Part shown: positions 8,013 to 15,525 of the stretch, piece by piece
How positions within the stretch are numbered: position 1 is the first letter of the stretch
Layout of the letters: every line of letters starts with the position of its first letter
Origin: Caryophanales bacterium UBA6331
Lineage (GTDB): Bacteria > Bacillota_I > Bacilli_A > RF39 > UBA660
DNA length: 17,054 nt
Assembly (NCBI GenBank): GCA_002438065.1
Contig: DJSP01000037.1
Location: 1-17,054, forward strand
Reading direction: 5' to 3'
The notes under the pieces: model-generated
What the model saw: the letters and a program-made list of their open reading frames with translations, nothing else
Database searches by the model: none
Told to the model about the DNA's origin: nothing
Position numbers and translations under genes: made by a program

Positions 8013-9554
8013 TTATAAACCTCTTCCTATTTCCTTAATTCCAGATTGTACACCTATCATTTTCTTTTGTTGTTCCTCCAATATTTGTATGATAGAATCT
8101 ATAACATCATTATCTTTTTGACTCGTGGCAAGAGATTTTAAAGTATAGCCATCATTAATAACTTTACTAATCATAAAAGTAAGTGTTTCGAGCTCTTGAT
8201 CATCAATATATCCATCTTTAATCATCACATGATAAGCATTTTTTATTTGATTTAGTCTTGTTTTTAATTCGTTTATTAACCCAGACAAGTCAATTTCTTT
8301 AGAACTATTTAATTGTTCTTTTGGTTTAATACTTTCATTTTTAACCTCTTGAATTTGAGGATTTAATTCTTTATATTTTTCTTGAAGTTCAGCAATAATT
8401 ATATTAGATAATCTTATTTCTAATTCATTCTTACTCAGATCATTAACAACTAAAGTTGTTAATGTTTCAATATCTTTATTATTAGTAATATTTTCAATCA
8501 TATACATTTCGTTATAGAATACTTCCCCAATAAAGTGTTTCTTTTGTTCTTCTGTCATGTTAATACTAGGATCATACGATTTAAGAACTCTTATCATTTC
8601 ATTATAATAATATTTAAAGTCTTTATGCTGTCCTTCACTAGCTTTATTATCAACGGCCTGATTTGCAAAACTTTGACTATTTGGATTTACATTTAAATTT
8701 TGACTATTATGGCTTGCTTCTTTTTTATCTTGCAAACTTTTTAAATTAGATTGCCAAAAATTATAGCTAACCTCATCTTTAAAAACTTTAGATTCATTCA
8801 TTTTGATCTTATAATATGATATTTTTTGCTCATCAGTTAATTTATCCCATTCTTCTGGAGAAATTGATAGTTCATTTTCTTTTACTATTTTTTCTATTTC
8901 ATTTTGATAATATATAGCAGACTTTTGATCACCATTTTGTTTGGCTATTTGTTTCTTTTTTTCTAATTCATTTAATTCCCGAGCTTTTGGGTGTTGAAAT
9001 AGTTCATTTTCTCCTAATTGTATAATGTCTTCTTTTTGATATTTTTTTAATTTAAAATCAATAATAACTTTTGAAATTCCATTGTGTTGAAGTTCTGACA
9101 AATCTTGGCTAACTTTTATATCTTCAATATCTAATCCTTTTTCCCTAAATTTTAATTTTAAATAAGCAATTCCGTAATCTTTTTTAGCACCAACAAGAAT
9201 AGAAAATTTACTATTAAATATATCTTTACCCGACATATTTTCTTCGTAATGACCATTTGAAGAAAGTATTGCATTAACTAATTTATTAATACCAAAACTA
9301 TTTTCTTCACTATTCACGCCAAATTTTTCCATAGTTTTTTTAATATAATCCTCTTGTGATTTTGTAATATTGCCAAACTGCCTTACATCAGATTGATATG
9401 ATTCTTTTGCTTCTTTAAATAATAAAACAGATGCTTTCACTTTCAATATTGTATCTTCGTCTAAAACTTGTTTATTTGTTCGTTTGTCAAAAACAATTCC
9501 ATTCTCTATTTTATAATTAGAGCAATAGTTTAAAATTTCTTCATATGTTAGCAT
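8013..9554 (-). CDS. Large hypothetical cytoplasmic protein with helical C-terminus
   Basis: This gene encodes a 513-residue hydrophilic protein without signal peptide or membrane helix. The ATG is preceded by AGGAGG at 5 bases. The N-terminal 170 residues look mixed alpha/beta. The middle (about 190-300) is charged, helical and low in complexity, with a Gln/Asn/Ser-rich linker near 275-305. The C-terminal ~90 residues are helical and contain KDGYIDDQEL, which resembles the DGxIxxxE core of TerB domains or a degenerate EF-hand; the first two acidic ligands of a real EF-hand are missing. No catalytic motif is recognised. A possible extra promoter lies just upstream (9577-9582), so this gene and the 176-codon gene could also be expressed apart from the Ca2+-ATPase. 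Confidence 0.8.
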   Translation of the reverse strand: MLTYEEILNYCSNYKIENGIVFDKRTNKQVLDEDTILKVKASVLLFKEAKESYQSDVRQFGNITKSQEDYIKKTMEKFGVNSEENSFGINKLVNAILSSNGHYEENMSGKDIFNSKFSILVGAKKDYGIAYLKLKFREKGLDIEDIKVSQDLSELQHNGISKVIIDFKLKKYQKEDIIQLGENELFQHPKARELNELEKKKQIAKQNGDQKSAIYYQNEIEKIVKENELSISPEEWDKLTDEQKISYYKIKMNESKVFKDEVSYNFWQSNLKSLQDKKEASHNSQNLNVNPNSQSFANQAVDNKASEGQHKDFKYYYNEMIRVLKSYDPSINMTEEQKKHFIGEVFYNEMYMIENITNNKDIETLTTLVVNDLSKNELEIRLSNIIIAELQEKYKELNPQIQEVKNESIKPKEQLNSSKEIDLSGLINELKTRLNQIKNAYHVMIKDGYIDDQELETLTFMISKVINDGYTLKSLATSQKDNDVIDSIIQILEEQQKKMIGVQSGIKEIGRGL

Positions 9555-9576
9555 ATAAACCTCCTATTCAATAAAA

Positions 9577-9585
9577 ATTATATCA
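9577..9585 (-). promoter_or_regulatory. Possible internal promoter in the six-gene operon
   Basis: On the minus strand a TGATATAAT extended -10 (TATAAT at 9582-9577) lies in the 40-base gap before the 513-codon gene. No clear -35 box is seen. If used, it would give a leader of about 15 bases that includes the AGGAGG. Confidence 0.35.
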
Positions 9586-9594
9586 TATTTCTAA

Positions 9595-9990
9595 CTAATT
9601 TTTATCTTTTTCATTAGAATTTACAGTTAAATAATTACTAATATTTCCTTTATCATCTTTAATCCAAATATAATACTTTTTATATCTGTAAATTGATATT
9701 GAAGCAATATTATTTTCTATTTTATTCCAACATAAATTTTTAGAATCAGGTTTTGATTTAGTTGATTTTACACAATATTCTATTGGATCACCAGATGTTG
9801 TGATATATAATTTACCATCACGAATTTCAACAGTTTCTATTTTTGCACTCATATCATCTCCAACTTTTACATAATATGAATTGCTTTCCTTATTATTTGG
9901 CAATATGTTATAGGCAACAACAAAAGCGAATACGCATAAAACAAATATACCAGAAACTATTATAAATGTAGTTGAATTATTATTTTTCAT
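9595..9990 (-). CDS. Single-pass membrane protein with outer-face domain
   Basis: This gene encodes a 131-residue protein with an N-terminal anchor (about residues 8-29) and a roughly 100-residue outside domain predicted to be mainly beta-strand. Two cysteines about 15 residues apart (in EYCVKS and NLCWNK) could form a disulfide. The segment RYKKYYIWIKDDKGNISNY resembles the last strands of bacterial Ig-like domains found in surface proteins of gut Firmicutes; this is an impression, not a firm match. The ATG at 9990 overlaps the end of the Ca2+-ATPase gene by 11 bases, with GGAGG 9 bases upstream inside that gene, so translation is coupled. It may be an accessory subunit of the pump or a surface partner. 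Confidence 0.75.
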   Translation of the reverse strand: MKNNNSTTFIIVSGIFVLCVFAFVVAYNILPNNKESNSYYVKVGDDMSAKIETVEIRDGKLYITTSGDPIEYCVKSTKSKPDSKNLCWNKIENNIASISIYRYKKYYIWIKDDKGNISNYLTVNSNEKDKN

Positions 9991-12610
9991 TATTTTTTAC
10001 CTCCGTATAATCTTTAAATAATTTTACATATAATGGTTTAACTAATTCCCCTATGACAAATACAGCAAAGCATATACCTAGTGTAATTAAAACATTATTT
10101 ATTCCTATATTATCTACTATAAAGAATTTTGATAATCCTGTAGTTAAGACAATAATTTGAATTACTACTATTACTGCTAATCCAATAGATAATCTCTTAT
10201 TATCAAAAATATTTTTATTTAGAACTGATTTTTTAAGATTTCTACATGTTAGAGAATATAGCAATTCATTTGCTATTAAAAATATAAACATTAGAGAACC
10301 AGCAGTATTTACATCATAATTTTTTGAATAATATATAAATAGTACTAGCATTACAGCAGATCTAACAATAGCACTTATTACAATTTTTGCCGTTAAAAAA
10401 GGAGTAAAGAAACTTGAATTAAATCTATTAGATGGCATATTTTCCATTACATCTTTTTCACTTTTTTCAAAAGCAAGCATTATTGCTGGAATTGAATCCG
10501 TAACTAAATTCAACCATAATAATTGAAGTGTTGTAAACATTTCCATATTCATAATCATAGAAGCAAAAACAAGTATAACTTCAACAATGTTTCCCGCAAG
10601 CAAATATAAAATTACTTTTTTAATATTTGTGGTTATTCTTCTACCTTCTTCAACACCATCTACAATTGTAGAAAAACTATCATCAACTAAAATACAGTCA
10701 GCAACTTTTTTTACAACTTCAGTACCAGTAATTCCCATACCTATACCAATATCAGCTCTTTGAATTGCTGGAGCATCATTTACTCCATCTCCTGTCATAG
10801 CAACTACATAACCAAGTGATTGTAACGCTTCAACAATTCTTAATTTTGTACTAGGTGTAATTCTAGCATAAACTTGATATTTTTTTACAGCATCAAGAAG
10901 CTCATCATCTGTCATTTTATCGACGAATTTACCTTCAATTGCTTTATCATCAGTATCAATTATATTAACATCTTTAGCTATTGCAATGGCAGTATTAATA
11001 CTATCACCAGTTATCATAATAGGTTTTAATCCTGCTTTATGACAAATACTAATTGCACTTGGAACACTTTCTCTTGGAGGATCCATCATTCCAATTAGTC
11101 CAATGAATATCATATCATGTTCTGGATCATCAGTATTTTGATTTTTAAATGCAAAAGCAAGTAATCTTAATGATTTCCTAGATTGTTGTTTTTCAATATC
11201 AAATATTTTTTGTCTATATTCTGGACTCATCATATATATTTTTCCATTTACAATATATTGATTACAATTATTTATAACTGAATCTAAACTTCCCTTTGTA
11301 AAAGAATATATTTTTTCATCCATATTATTTATTGTTGTCATCATTTTTCTATCAGAATCAAACGGATACTCTTTTATTCTTGTTTTATTATTTAAAGGAA
11401 AGTTAATGCTTTCTAAATATTTATAAATTGAAACTTCAGTTTCATCACCTATATAGATATCATTATTTTTAACAACATTTTGGCATAGTGATGCACACCA
11501 TTTTAACAAATCACTATTAGGAATATTATCATTATCGCTATATAAGTTTTCATTAACATATATAGATTTTACCAGCATTTTGTTTTGTGTTATTGTTCCT
11601 GTTTTATCCGAACAAATTATATCAGTCGAACCAAGAGTTTCAACGGAAGCAATTTTTCTTATAATAACATTTCTCTTTGCCATAGCACTCATTCCAAGTG
11701 ATAATATAATAGTTATTATAGAACTCATTCCTTCAGGTATTGCAGCAACAGCAAGAGATATTGATAGCATTAAAATATCAAAAAAATCGTTTTTCATAAG
11801 AAGTCCTAAGCCCATCATAACGATGATAATTGCAAGAATTATATATGTTAATACTTTACTTATTTGATTTACTTTTCTTTGAAGTGGTGTTATATCTGCT
11901 TTTTTATCAATTAAACTTGTTGCAATTTTACCTAGTTCTGTATTCATACCTGTTGCACATACAAGAACAAAAGCATGACCATTAGTAACGTTGCAACCAG
12001 CATAAACCATATTTTTTCTTTCATATAGTTCTTTTTCATCGGTTATATTTTCACTATTTTTCTTTATTGATTTAGATTCGCCAGTTAAGGTAGATTCATT
12101 TATCTCTAAACTTTCAGAAGATATGATTCTAGCATCAGCCGAAACATAATCGCCAGCTTCTAATTCTATTATATCTCCAACGACAATATTTCTAACATCA
12201 ATAGATTCTTTTATACCATTTCTTATAACATAATTATTGGTTATAAACATTTTGTTTAATTCTTGAATAGCAACATCTGCTTTCTTTTCTTGAATAAAGC
12301 TCAATACTGCATTAATTATAACTATAATAATTATTATTATTGAATCAACATAAGATTCATGTTGAATATATGATATAACTGCAGAAAATATAGAAGCAAA
12401 AATAAGTAAAATAACCATAAAATCTTTAAATTGCTCCAAAAACAACGCTATATTTGATTTTTTCTTTTGTTCGGTTAGTTTATTCTCCCCATACTTTTCT
12501 AATCGTTTCTTTGCTTCTGCTTCAGTAAGACCTCGTTCACTAGATTCTAGTCTTTTGTATAGTTCATCTACAGTTTCATTATAATAATTTAATTTTTTTT
12601 CTTCTTTCAT
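9980..12610 (-). CDS. P2A-type calcium-transporting ATPase
   Basis: This 876-residue pump exports Ca2+ from the cytoplasm using ATP. In order it shows an N-terminal cation-ATPase domain, TGES (176-179) in the actuator domain, IPEG in M4 (Glu293), the phosphorylated Asp335 in DKTGT, TGDS (534), and TGDGVND (606-612). The Ca2+ ligands known from SERCA have equivalents: Glu293 (M4), Asn674 and Glu677 (M5), Asn701/Thr704/Asp705 in NLVTD (M6), and Glu782 (M8). Both ion sites may therefore exist. Ten membrane helices fit the length. The ribosome site AAGGAG lies 9 bases before the ATG. It is third in the six-gene operon and overlaps the next gene, unlike the solitary housekeeping pumps common in Firmicutes. 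Ion specificity is inferred from the motifs; Mn2+ is possible. Confidence 0.95.
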   Translation of the reverse strand: MKEEKKLNYYNETVDELYKRLESSERGLTEAEAKKRLEKYGENKLTEQKKKSNIALFLEQFKDFMVILLIFASIFSAVISYIQHESYVDSIIIIIIVIINAVLSFIQEKKADVAIQELNKMFITNNYVIRNGIKESIDVRNIVVGDIIELEAGDYVSADARIISSESLEINESTLTGESKSIKKNSENITDEKELYERKNMVYAGCNVTNGHAFVLVCATGMNTELGKIATSLIDKKADITPLQRKVNQISKVLTYIILAIIIVMMGLGLLMKNDFFDILMLSISLAVAAIPEGMSSIITIILSLGMSAMAKRNVIIRKIASVETLGSTDIICSDKTGTITQNKMLVKSIYVNENLYSDNDNIPNSDLLKWCASLCQNVVKNNDIYIGDETEVSIYKYLESINFPLNNKTRIKEYPFDSDRKMMTTINNMDEKIYSFTKGSLDSVINNCNQYIVNGKIYMMSPEYRQKIFDIEKQQSRKSLRLLAFAFKNQNTDDPEHDMIFIGLIGMMDPPRESVPSAISICHKAGLKPIMITGDSINTAIAIAKDVNIIDTDDKAIEGKFVDKMTDDELLDAVKKYQVYARITPSTKLRIVEALQSLGYVVAMTGDGVNDAPAIQRADIGIGMGITGTEVVKKVADCILVDDSFSTIVDGVEEGRRITTNIKKVILYLLAGNIVEVILVFASMIMNMEMFTTLQLLWLNLVTDSIPAIMLAFEKSEKDVMENMPSNRFNSSFFTPFLTAKIVISAIVRSAVMLVLFIYYSKNYDVNTAGSLMFIFLIANELLYSLTCRNLKKSVLNKNIFDNKRLSIGLAVIVVIQIIVLTTGLSKFFIVDNIGINNVLITLGICFAVFVIGELVKPLYVKLFKDYTEVKNNEK

Positions 12611-12631
12611 ACTTTTTAACTCCTTTAAATT

Positions 12632-12811
12632 CTAATCTACAATATAAGACGCTACAAACAGCAATATTACAAAAAGTAATAAGGCAAAGGCAATAATTGT
12701 ACCTATATTTATTAAAATATAATGTGTATTACTTTTTAATTTACATCCACAGTTTCTACAATACAAATCTGTATTTTTATTTGTACCTTCACAGTTATAA
12801 CATGTTTTCAT
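12632..12811 (-). CDS. Small zinc-ribbon membrane protein
   Basis: This gene encodes a 59-residue protein. The first 23 residues form a zinc ribbon with CYNC (Cys4, Cys7) and CRNCGC (Cys18, Cys21), and one strong membrane helix spans about residues 31-56. AAGGAG lies 9 bases upstream of the ATG, and the gene sits 13 bases after the metallopeptidase gene and 21 before the Ca2+-ATPase gene. The ribbon-plus-helix design repeats the N-terminal design of the neighbouring peptidase, so the two may assemble together in the membrane or share a recruiting partner. The ribbon would face the cytoplasm. Small membrane regulators of P-type pumps are known, but that role is only a guess here. Confidence 0.85.
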   Translation of the reverse strand: MKTCYNCEGTNKNTDLYCRNCGCKLKSNTHYILINIGTIIAFALLLFVILLFVASYIVD

Positions 12812-12824
12812 ATGTATTTTCTCC

Positions 12825-13991
12825 TTATAATTTTTGCTTAATTATTTGTATAATTTCATAACTGCTATTCTTCATGTTTTCCTTATGAAGATAATAATCA
12901 TGTATAGCTTCAGCAATGGTTTCATCAGCAATTAAATTACCATTTTTATCTTTAACACCAGCATATTTTGAAATAGTTAATGCAAAGTCTTCAATATTCA
13001 AATTCAAATTATATTTACTGTTATAATTTTCTAAAGCTTTATTGATTATTGCCAAAGAAAACTTTCCTTTATCAAAATCATTCATAACATTATTTATTTT
13101 TTCTTCATTTTCTTCAGTTACAAATATAATATTATTTAAATTATTTTGTCTTAAAAATATTGTGAAAGAAATATAATGTCCAAGTTCATGAGCAATAGTG
13201 CTTTCCCAAGTTGCATCATTAACATACCAGTCACTTCCAACAACGCTTGATATTGGTGCATTCATAATATCTTCATTTAAAAAATAATAACTATTTAAAA
13301 GTATTTGAGTTTTATTTACTTTATTATATTTCGTAATATCTTCATTGGCATTAACAAATTGAAACATAGGTTGAAAACGAGCAATATATTCTTTATTAGT
13401 TGAAGCATTTGTAATAGATATGTTGGTCAAGGCACCAGATATGTTAGGAAATAGATTATACATTTCTTCAATTACACTAGTTATTTTTTTTGAAATATTA
13501 TCTGATGCATCACAAAAACTTACTATAGGAATAGAATTTTTATTTTGTATTTCATATTCATATTGTGATGTTTCAATTTCATGACTACATTTCCAACTTT
13601 GATTATCTAAATCTTCAATTATCAGGTTTAATGCCTCATCATAGTTGTTGACTATTTTATTACTATAAGTGTTATTAGTATTTAATATCGAAACATTATA
13701 ACCATAAATATAACTATTTGCTTTTCTTTTCAAGTAAAAAAATGGTTTATATAAATCATTTCCTCTTATGATACTAATTATAAAGAAACTAATAAAAGCA
13801 AGTGATGCAACACTAATCATAACAGAAAAATTATCTTCTTTTTTTACAGCTGCTCCGTTAAGAATGTTCTCAACATTTTCTTTATTTCTAATAAAAGAAT
13901 ATCCTTTTGCAGTCCAATGACCACATTTATAGCAAAAGTTATCATCTTTTTCTATTTCATCAGCATCACAATATTGATTTAAACAATTCAT
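12825..13991 (-). CDS. Zinc-ribbon, membrane-anchored zincin metallopeptidase
   Basis: This 388-residue protein is first in the six-gene operon. An N-terminal zinc ribbon (Cys3, Cys8, Cys20, Cys23) in the cytoplasm is followed by one membrane helix (about 56-75) and a large domain expected outside the cell. That domain holds the zincin motif HELGHY (His268, Glu269, His272) preceded by WESTIA, as in MuF-like and anthrax-toxin-like zincins. Glu361 in ETIAEAIHDYY is a plausible third zinc ligand. Cys135 and Cys160 might pair. The ATG follows GTGGTGAT at about 6 bases. It is probably a surface protease acting on an extracellular or membrane target; no substrate can be named. Its promoter carries an operator-like palindrome facing the XRE regulator. 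Confidence 0.85.
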   Translation of the reverse strand: MNCLNQYCDADEIEKDDNFCYKCGHWTAKGYSFIRNKENVENILNGAAVKKEDNFSVMISVASLAFISFFIISIIRGNDLYKPFFYLKRKANSYIYGYNVSILNTNNTYSNKIVNNYDEALNLIIEDLDNQSWKCSHEIETSQYEYEIQNKNSIPIVSFCDASDNISKKITSVIEEMYNLFPNISGALTNISITNASTNKEYIARFQPMFQFVNANEDITKYNKVNKTQILLNSYYFLNEDIMNAPISSVVGSDWYVNDATWESTIAHELGHYISFTIFLRQNNLNNIIFVTEENEEKINNVMNDFDKGKFSLAIINKALENYNSKYNLNLNIEDFALTISKYAGVKDKNGNLIADETIAEAIHDYYLHKENMKNSSYEIIQIIKQKL

Positions 13992-14016
13992 AATTTATCA
14001 CCACTAAATATTCCAC

Positions 14017-14037
14017 TACTTTAGGTAAAGTATAACA
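14017..14037 (-). promoter_or_regulatory. Promoter and operator of the six-gene operon
   Basis: On the minus strand TGTTATACT forms an extended -10 (TATACT at 14034-14029). A perfect inverted repeat TACTTTAGGTAAAGTA (7-bp arms, 14017-14032) overlaps that -10 and lies 26 bases before the peptidase start. This is where a repressor would block the polymerase, and the divergent XRE gene starts about 105 bases away. Confidence 0.6.
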
Positions 14038-14137
14038 TATTTTTCTAAAAAAAGTGTACTATATCGTAAATTTTTTTAAAAAATTTAATGAGAAAATTAT
14101 ATTGGTGGGATTTATATAATTTTAAGAGGTAAGGTAA

Positions 14138-14368
14138 ATGGATAAGGAAAATTTATATTATTTGGTTTCTCAAAATATAAAAAAACAACGAAAAATAAAG
14201 GGGTGGACACAAGTAAAACTTGCTATGAAAAGTAACATTAGTGTAGATTACTTAAAAAAAATCGAAACCAAAAGTGGTTGTGATAAGCAGTTTTCATTAG
14301 ATACCGTTCAAAAAATAGCTAAAGCTTTAGAGATTGATGTCAAAGATCTATTCAATAAATTAGATTAA
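14138..14368 (+). CDS. XRE-family (Cro/cI-type) transcriptional regulator
   Basis: This 76-residue protein is made almost only of a helix-turn-helix domain (about residues 8-70). TQVKLAMKSNISVDYLKKIE covers the DNA-reading helices, and QKIAKALEIDVKDLF is the usual family ending. There is no extra sensor domain, so it probably acts as a simple dimeric repressor. AGAGGTAAGG precedes the ATG. A TATAAT (14115-14120) lies only about 18 bases upstream, so the leader would be very short. The gene is divergent from the six-gene operon, and the palindrome on that operon's -10 box is its most likely target. A strong terminator follows. Confidence 0.9.
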   Translation: MDKENLYYLVSQNIKKQRKIKGWTQVKLAMKSNISVDYLKKIETKSGCDKQFSLDTVQKIAKALEIDVKDLFNKLD

Positions 14369-14377
14369 ACATAGAAA

Positions 14378-14420
14378 AAAGTATGTTTCAATTAAGTTTG
14401 AAGCATACTTTAATTTTTTA
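14378..14420 (+). terminator. Terminator of the XRE regulator
   Basis: A 14-bp stem (14378-14391 with 14398-14411, one T-G pair) with a 6-base loop is followed by AATTTTTTA. It directly follows the regulator's stop codon. Confidence 0.88.
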
Positions 14421-14423
14421 CTT

Positions 14424-14530
14424 ATATTTTTCACCCAATGAAACGTAACAGCGATTTTCTAGCGAGAATCACTTCAAAAAATCAATTGAATAAGTTATGA
14501 ACATAGATAAGTTTTATTATTATATTTCAT
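14424..14530. other. GC-richer non-coding island with small hairpin
   Basis: The stretch 14432-14473 is clearly richer in GC than its surroundings. It contains a 7-bp hairpin (14453-14459 with 14464-14470, loop TAGC, one wobble pair). On the minus strand it can be read as the tail EVILARKSLLRFIG-stop, which may be a remnant of a gene end or an element boundary. Its origin is unknown. Confidence 0.3.
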
Positions 14531-14635
14531 TTAATCTTTTAACGTACCAATAGACACAACATATATTCCATCTTCTCTTTTATATGAGTATTCATCACCT
14601 GTTAAAATTATTAAAAATGAAGGTTTTCCATATTT
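14530..14635. repeat. Direct repeat, copy 1 (C-terminus of DUF4143 gene)
   Basis: These 106 bases match 16949-17054 with three mismatches, in the same orientation and at an offset of 2419 bases. The match ends at the stop codon; the flanks beyond it differ. Confidence 0.95.
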
Positions 14636-15052
14636 ATCTGTATTTATGTTTTCTTTAAATTTATTTAAATTTTCTGCTGCAGTTGGTATTTCTCCAGCAC
14701 CAAGTTTTATTTCAATAGCTCCCCACTTACCATTATCAAATGTTAAAATACAATCAACTTCAAAATTATTTTTATCTCTATAATAACTTAAATTTCCATT
14801 TAAACTTTCAGCATATATTCTTAAATCTCTTATACACATATTTTCAAAGATAAATCCTGTAAAATTTAAATCGTTTATTAAATCATTCTTTTTTAAACCT
14901 AATGATGCTATTACTAGTGATGGATCTACCAATTCTATTTTAGGAGATACACGTAATGGTGTTTTAGATCTTAAATTTAAATTAGTTGCCGGAATTTATT
15001 CAAGTTTTTGTTTTAGTATTCTATCAGCAATTCTTGACATATATTCTATCAT
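14531..15052 (-). pseudogene. DUF4143 AAA-type ATPase, internally deleted
   Basis: The gene starts normally: AAGGAG, 8 bases, then ATG at 15052 and MIEYMSRIADRILKQKLE, the usual N-terminus of this family. A TAA follows at 14998-14996, and the same frame resumes with the family's central and C-terminal part (RSKTPLRVSPKIELVDPSLVIASLG, then DUF4143). About 200 residues, including Walker A and Walker B and the winged-helix segment, are gone. The C-terminal domain keeps a PD-(D/E)XK-like set (FEVDCI then AIEIKLG). Intact members have about 400 residues; their role is poorly understood and often linked to defence or toxin-antitoxin settings. The last 35 codons are nearly identical to those of the gene at the right edge of the window. 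Confidence 0.88.
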
Positions 15053-15157
15053 AATCCAATCTCCTTCTTAACTACCATTTTACATTTTGGCTATACTTTT
15101 AATTTATTATTCCATTTATCATAAGTCTATTTTAAATAAAATTATAATATATTAAAT

Positions 15158-15292
15158 ATGAAATGGTTAACAATGACATACAATATTATTGATATTATAG
15201 ATAATAATTTAACTGATACTAAATTAAAAAAAATAATTAATAAAAAATTGTATAGAATCATTGAACTATTAGAATTTAATATTAATTATTAA
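15158..15292 (+). CDS. Small ORF preceding the recombinase remnant
   Basis: This ORF has 44 codons. It starts MKWLTMTYNIID and ends in a Lys/Ile/Leu-rich helix (KKLYRIIELLEF). There is no good ribosome site before the ATG at 15158; the ATG at 15173 is an alternative. Small helical ORFs commonly sit just upstream of large serine recombinases in Firmicute elements, and a TTAGGAG site for the next gene follows the stop by only a few bases. Since the recombinase after it is broken, this gene may be a relic. Function unknown. Confidence 0.45.
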   Translation: MKWLTMTYNIIDIIDNNLTDTKLKKIINKKLYRIIELLEFNINY

Positions 15293-15306
15293 GTTAGGAG
15301 TATGAA

Positions 15307-15480
15307 ATGAAAAGTACTAGTAATAAATTAAAAGTAGGCATTTATTTAAGATTATCTAATGAAATAGAGATAAAATAAATAAAAATGAGACAAGCGAATC
15401 AATTAAAAATCAAAGAAATATGTTAATTGATTACATAAATAAACATTCTGAATTTACAAAAATGGATAAAATATTTTATA
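15307..15480 (+). pseudogene. Remnant of a second serine recombinase (N-terminus only)
   Basis: ATG at 15307 follows TTAGGAG. The frame reads KVGIYLRLSNE, with the catalytic serine at codon 17, and then shifts at about 15364. One missing base would restore it, and the other frame continues DRDKINKNETSESIKNQR and on to about 15480. That is the classical start of a large serine recombinase. Everything after about 58 codons is lost. It has the same orientation as the intact recombinase at 3874 but is clearly a different family member. Confidence 0.8.
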
Positions 15481-15525
15481 TAAAAAAATATTGAAATAAG
15501 TAACAATACTTAATATAGTTAATTT

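Noticed and set aside
11580..11867. Plus-strand ORF of 95 codons inside the Ca2+-ATPase gene
   Set aside because: Antisense shadow of conserved membrane-helix sequence around DKTGT and M4.
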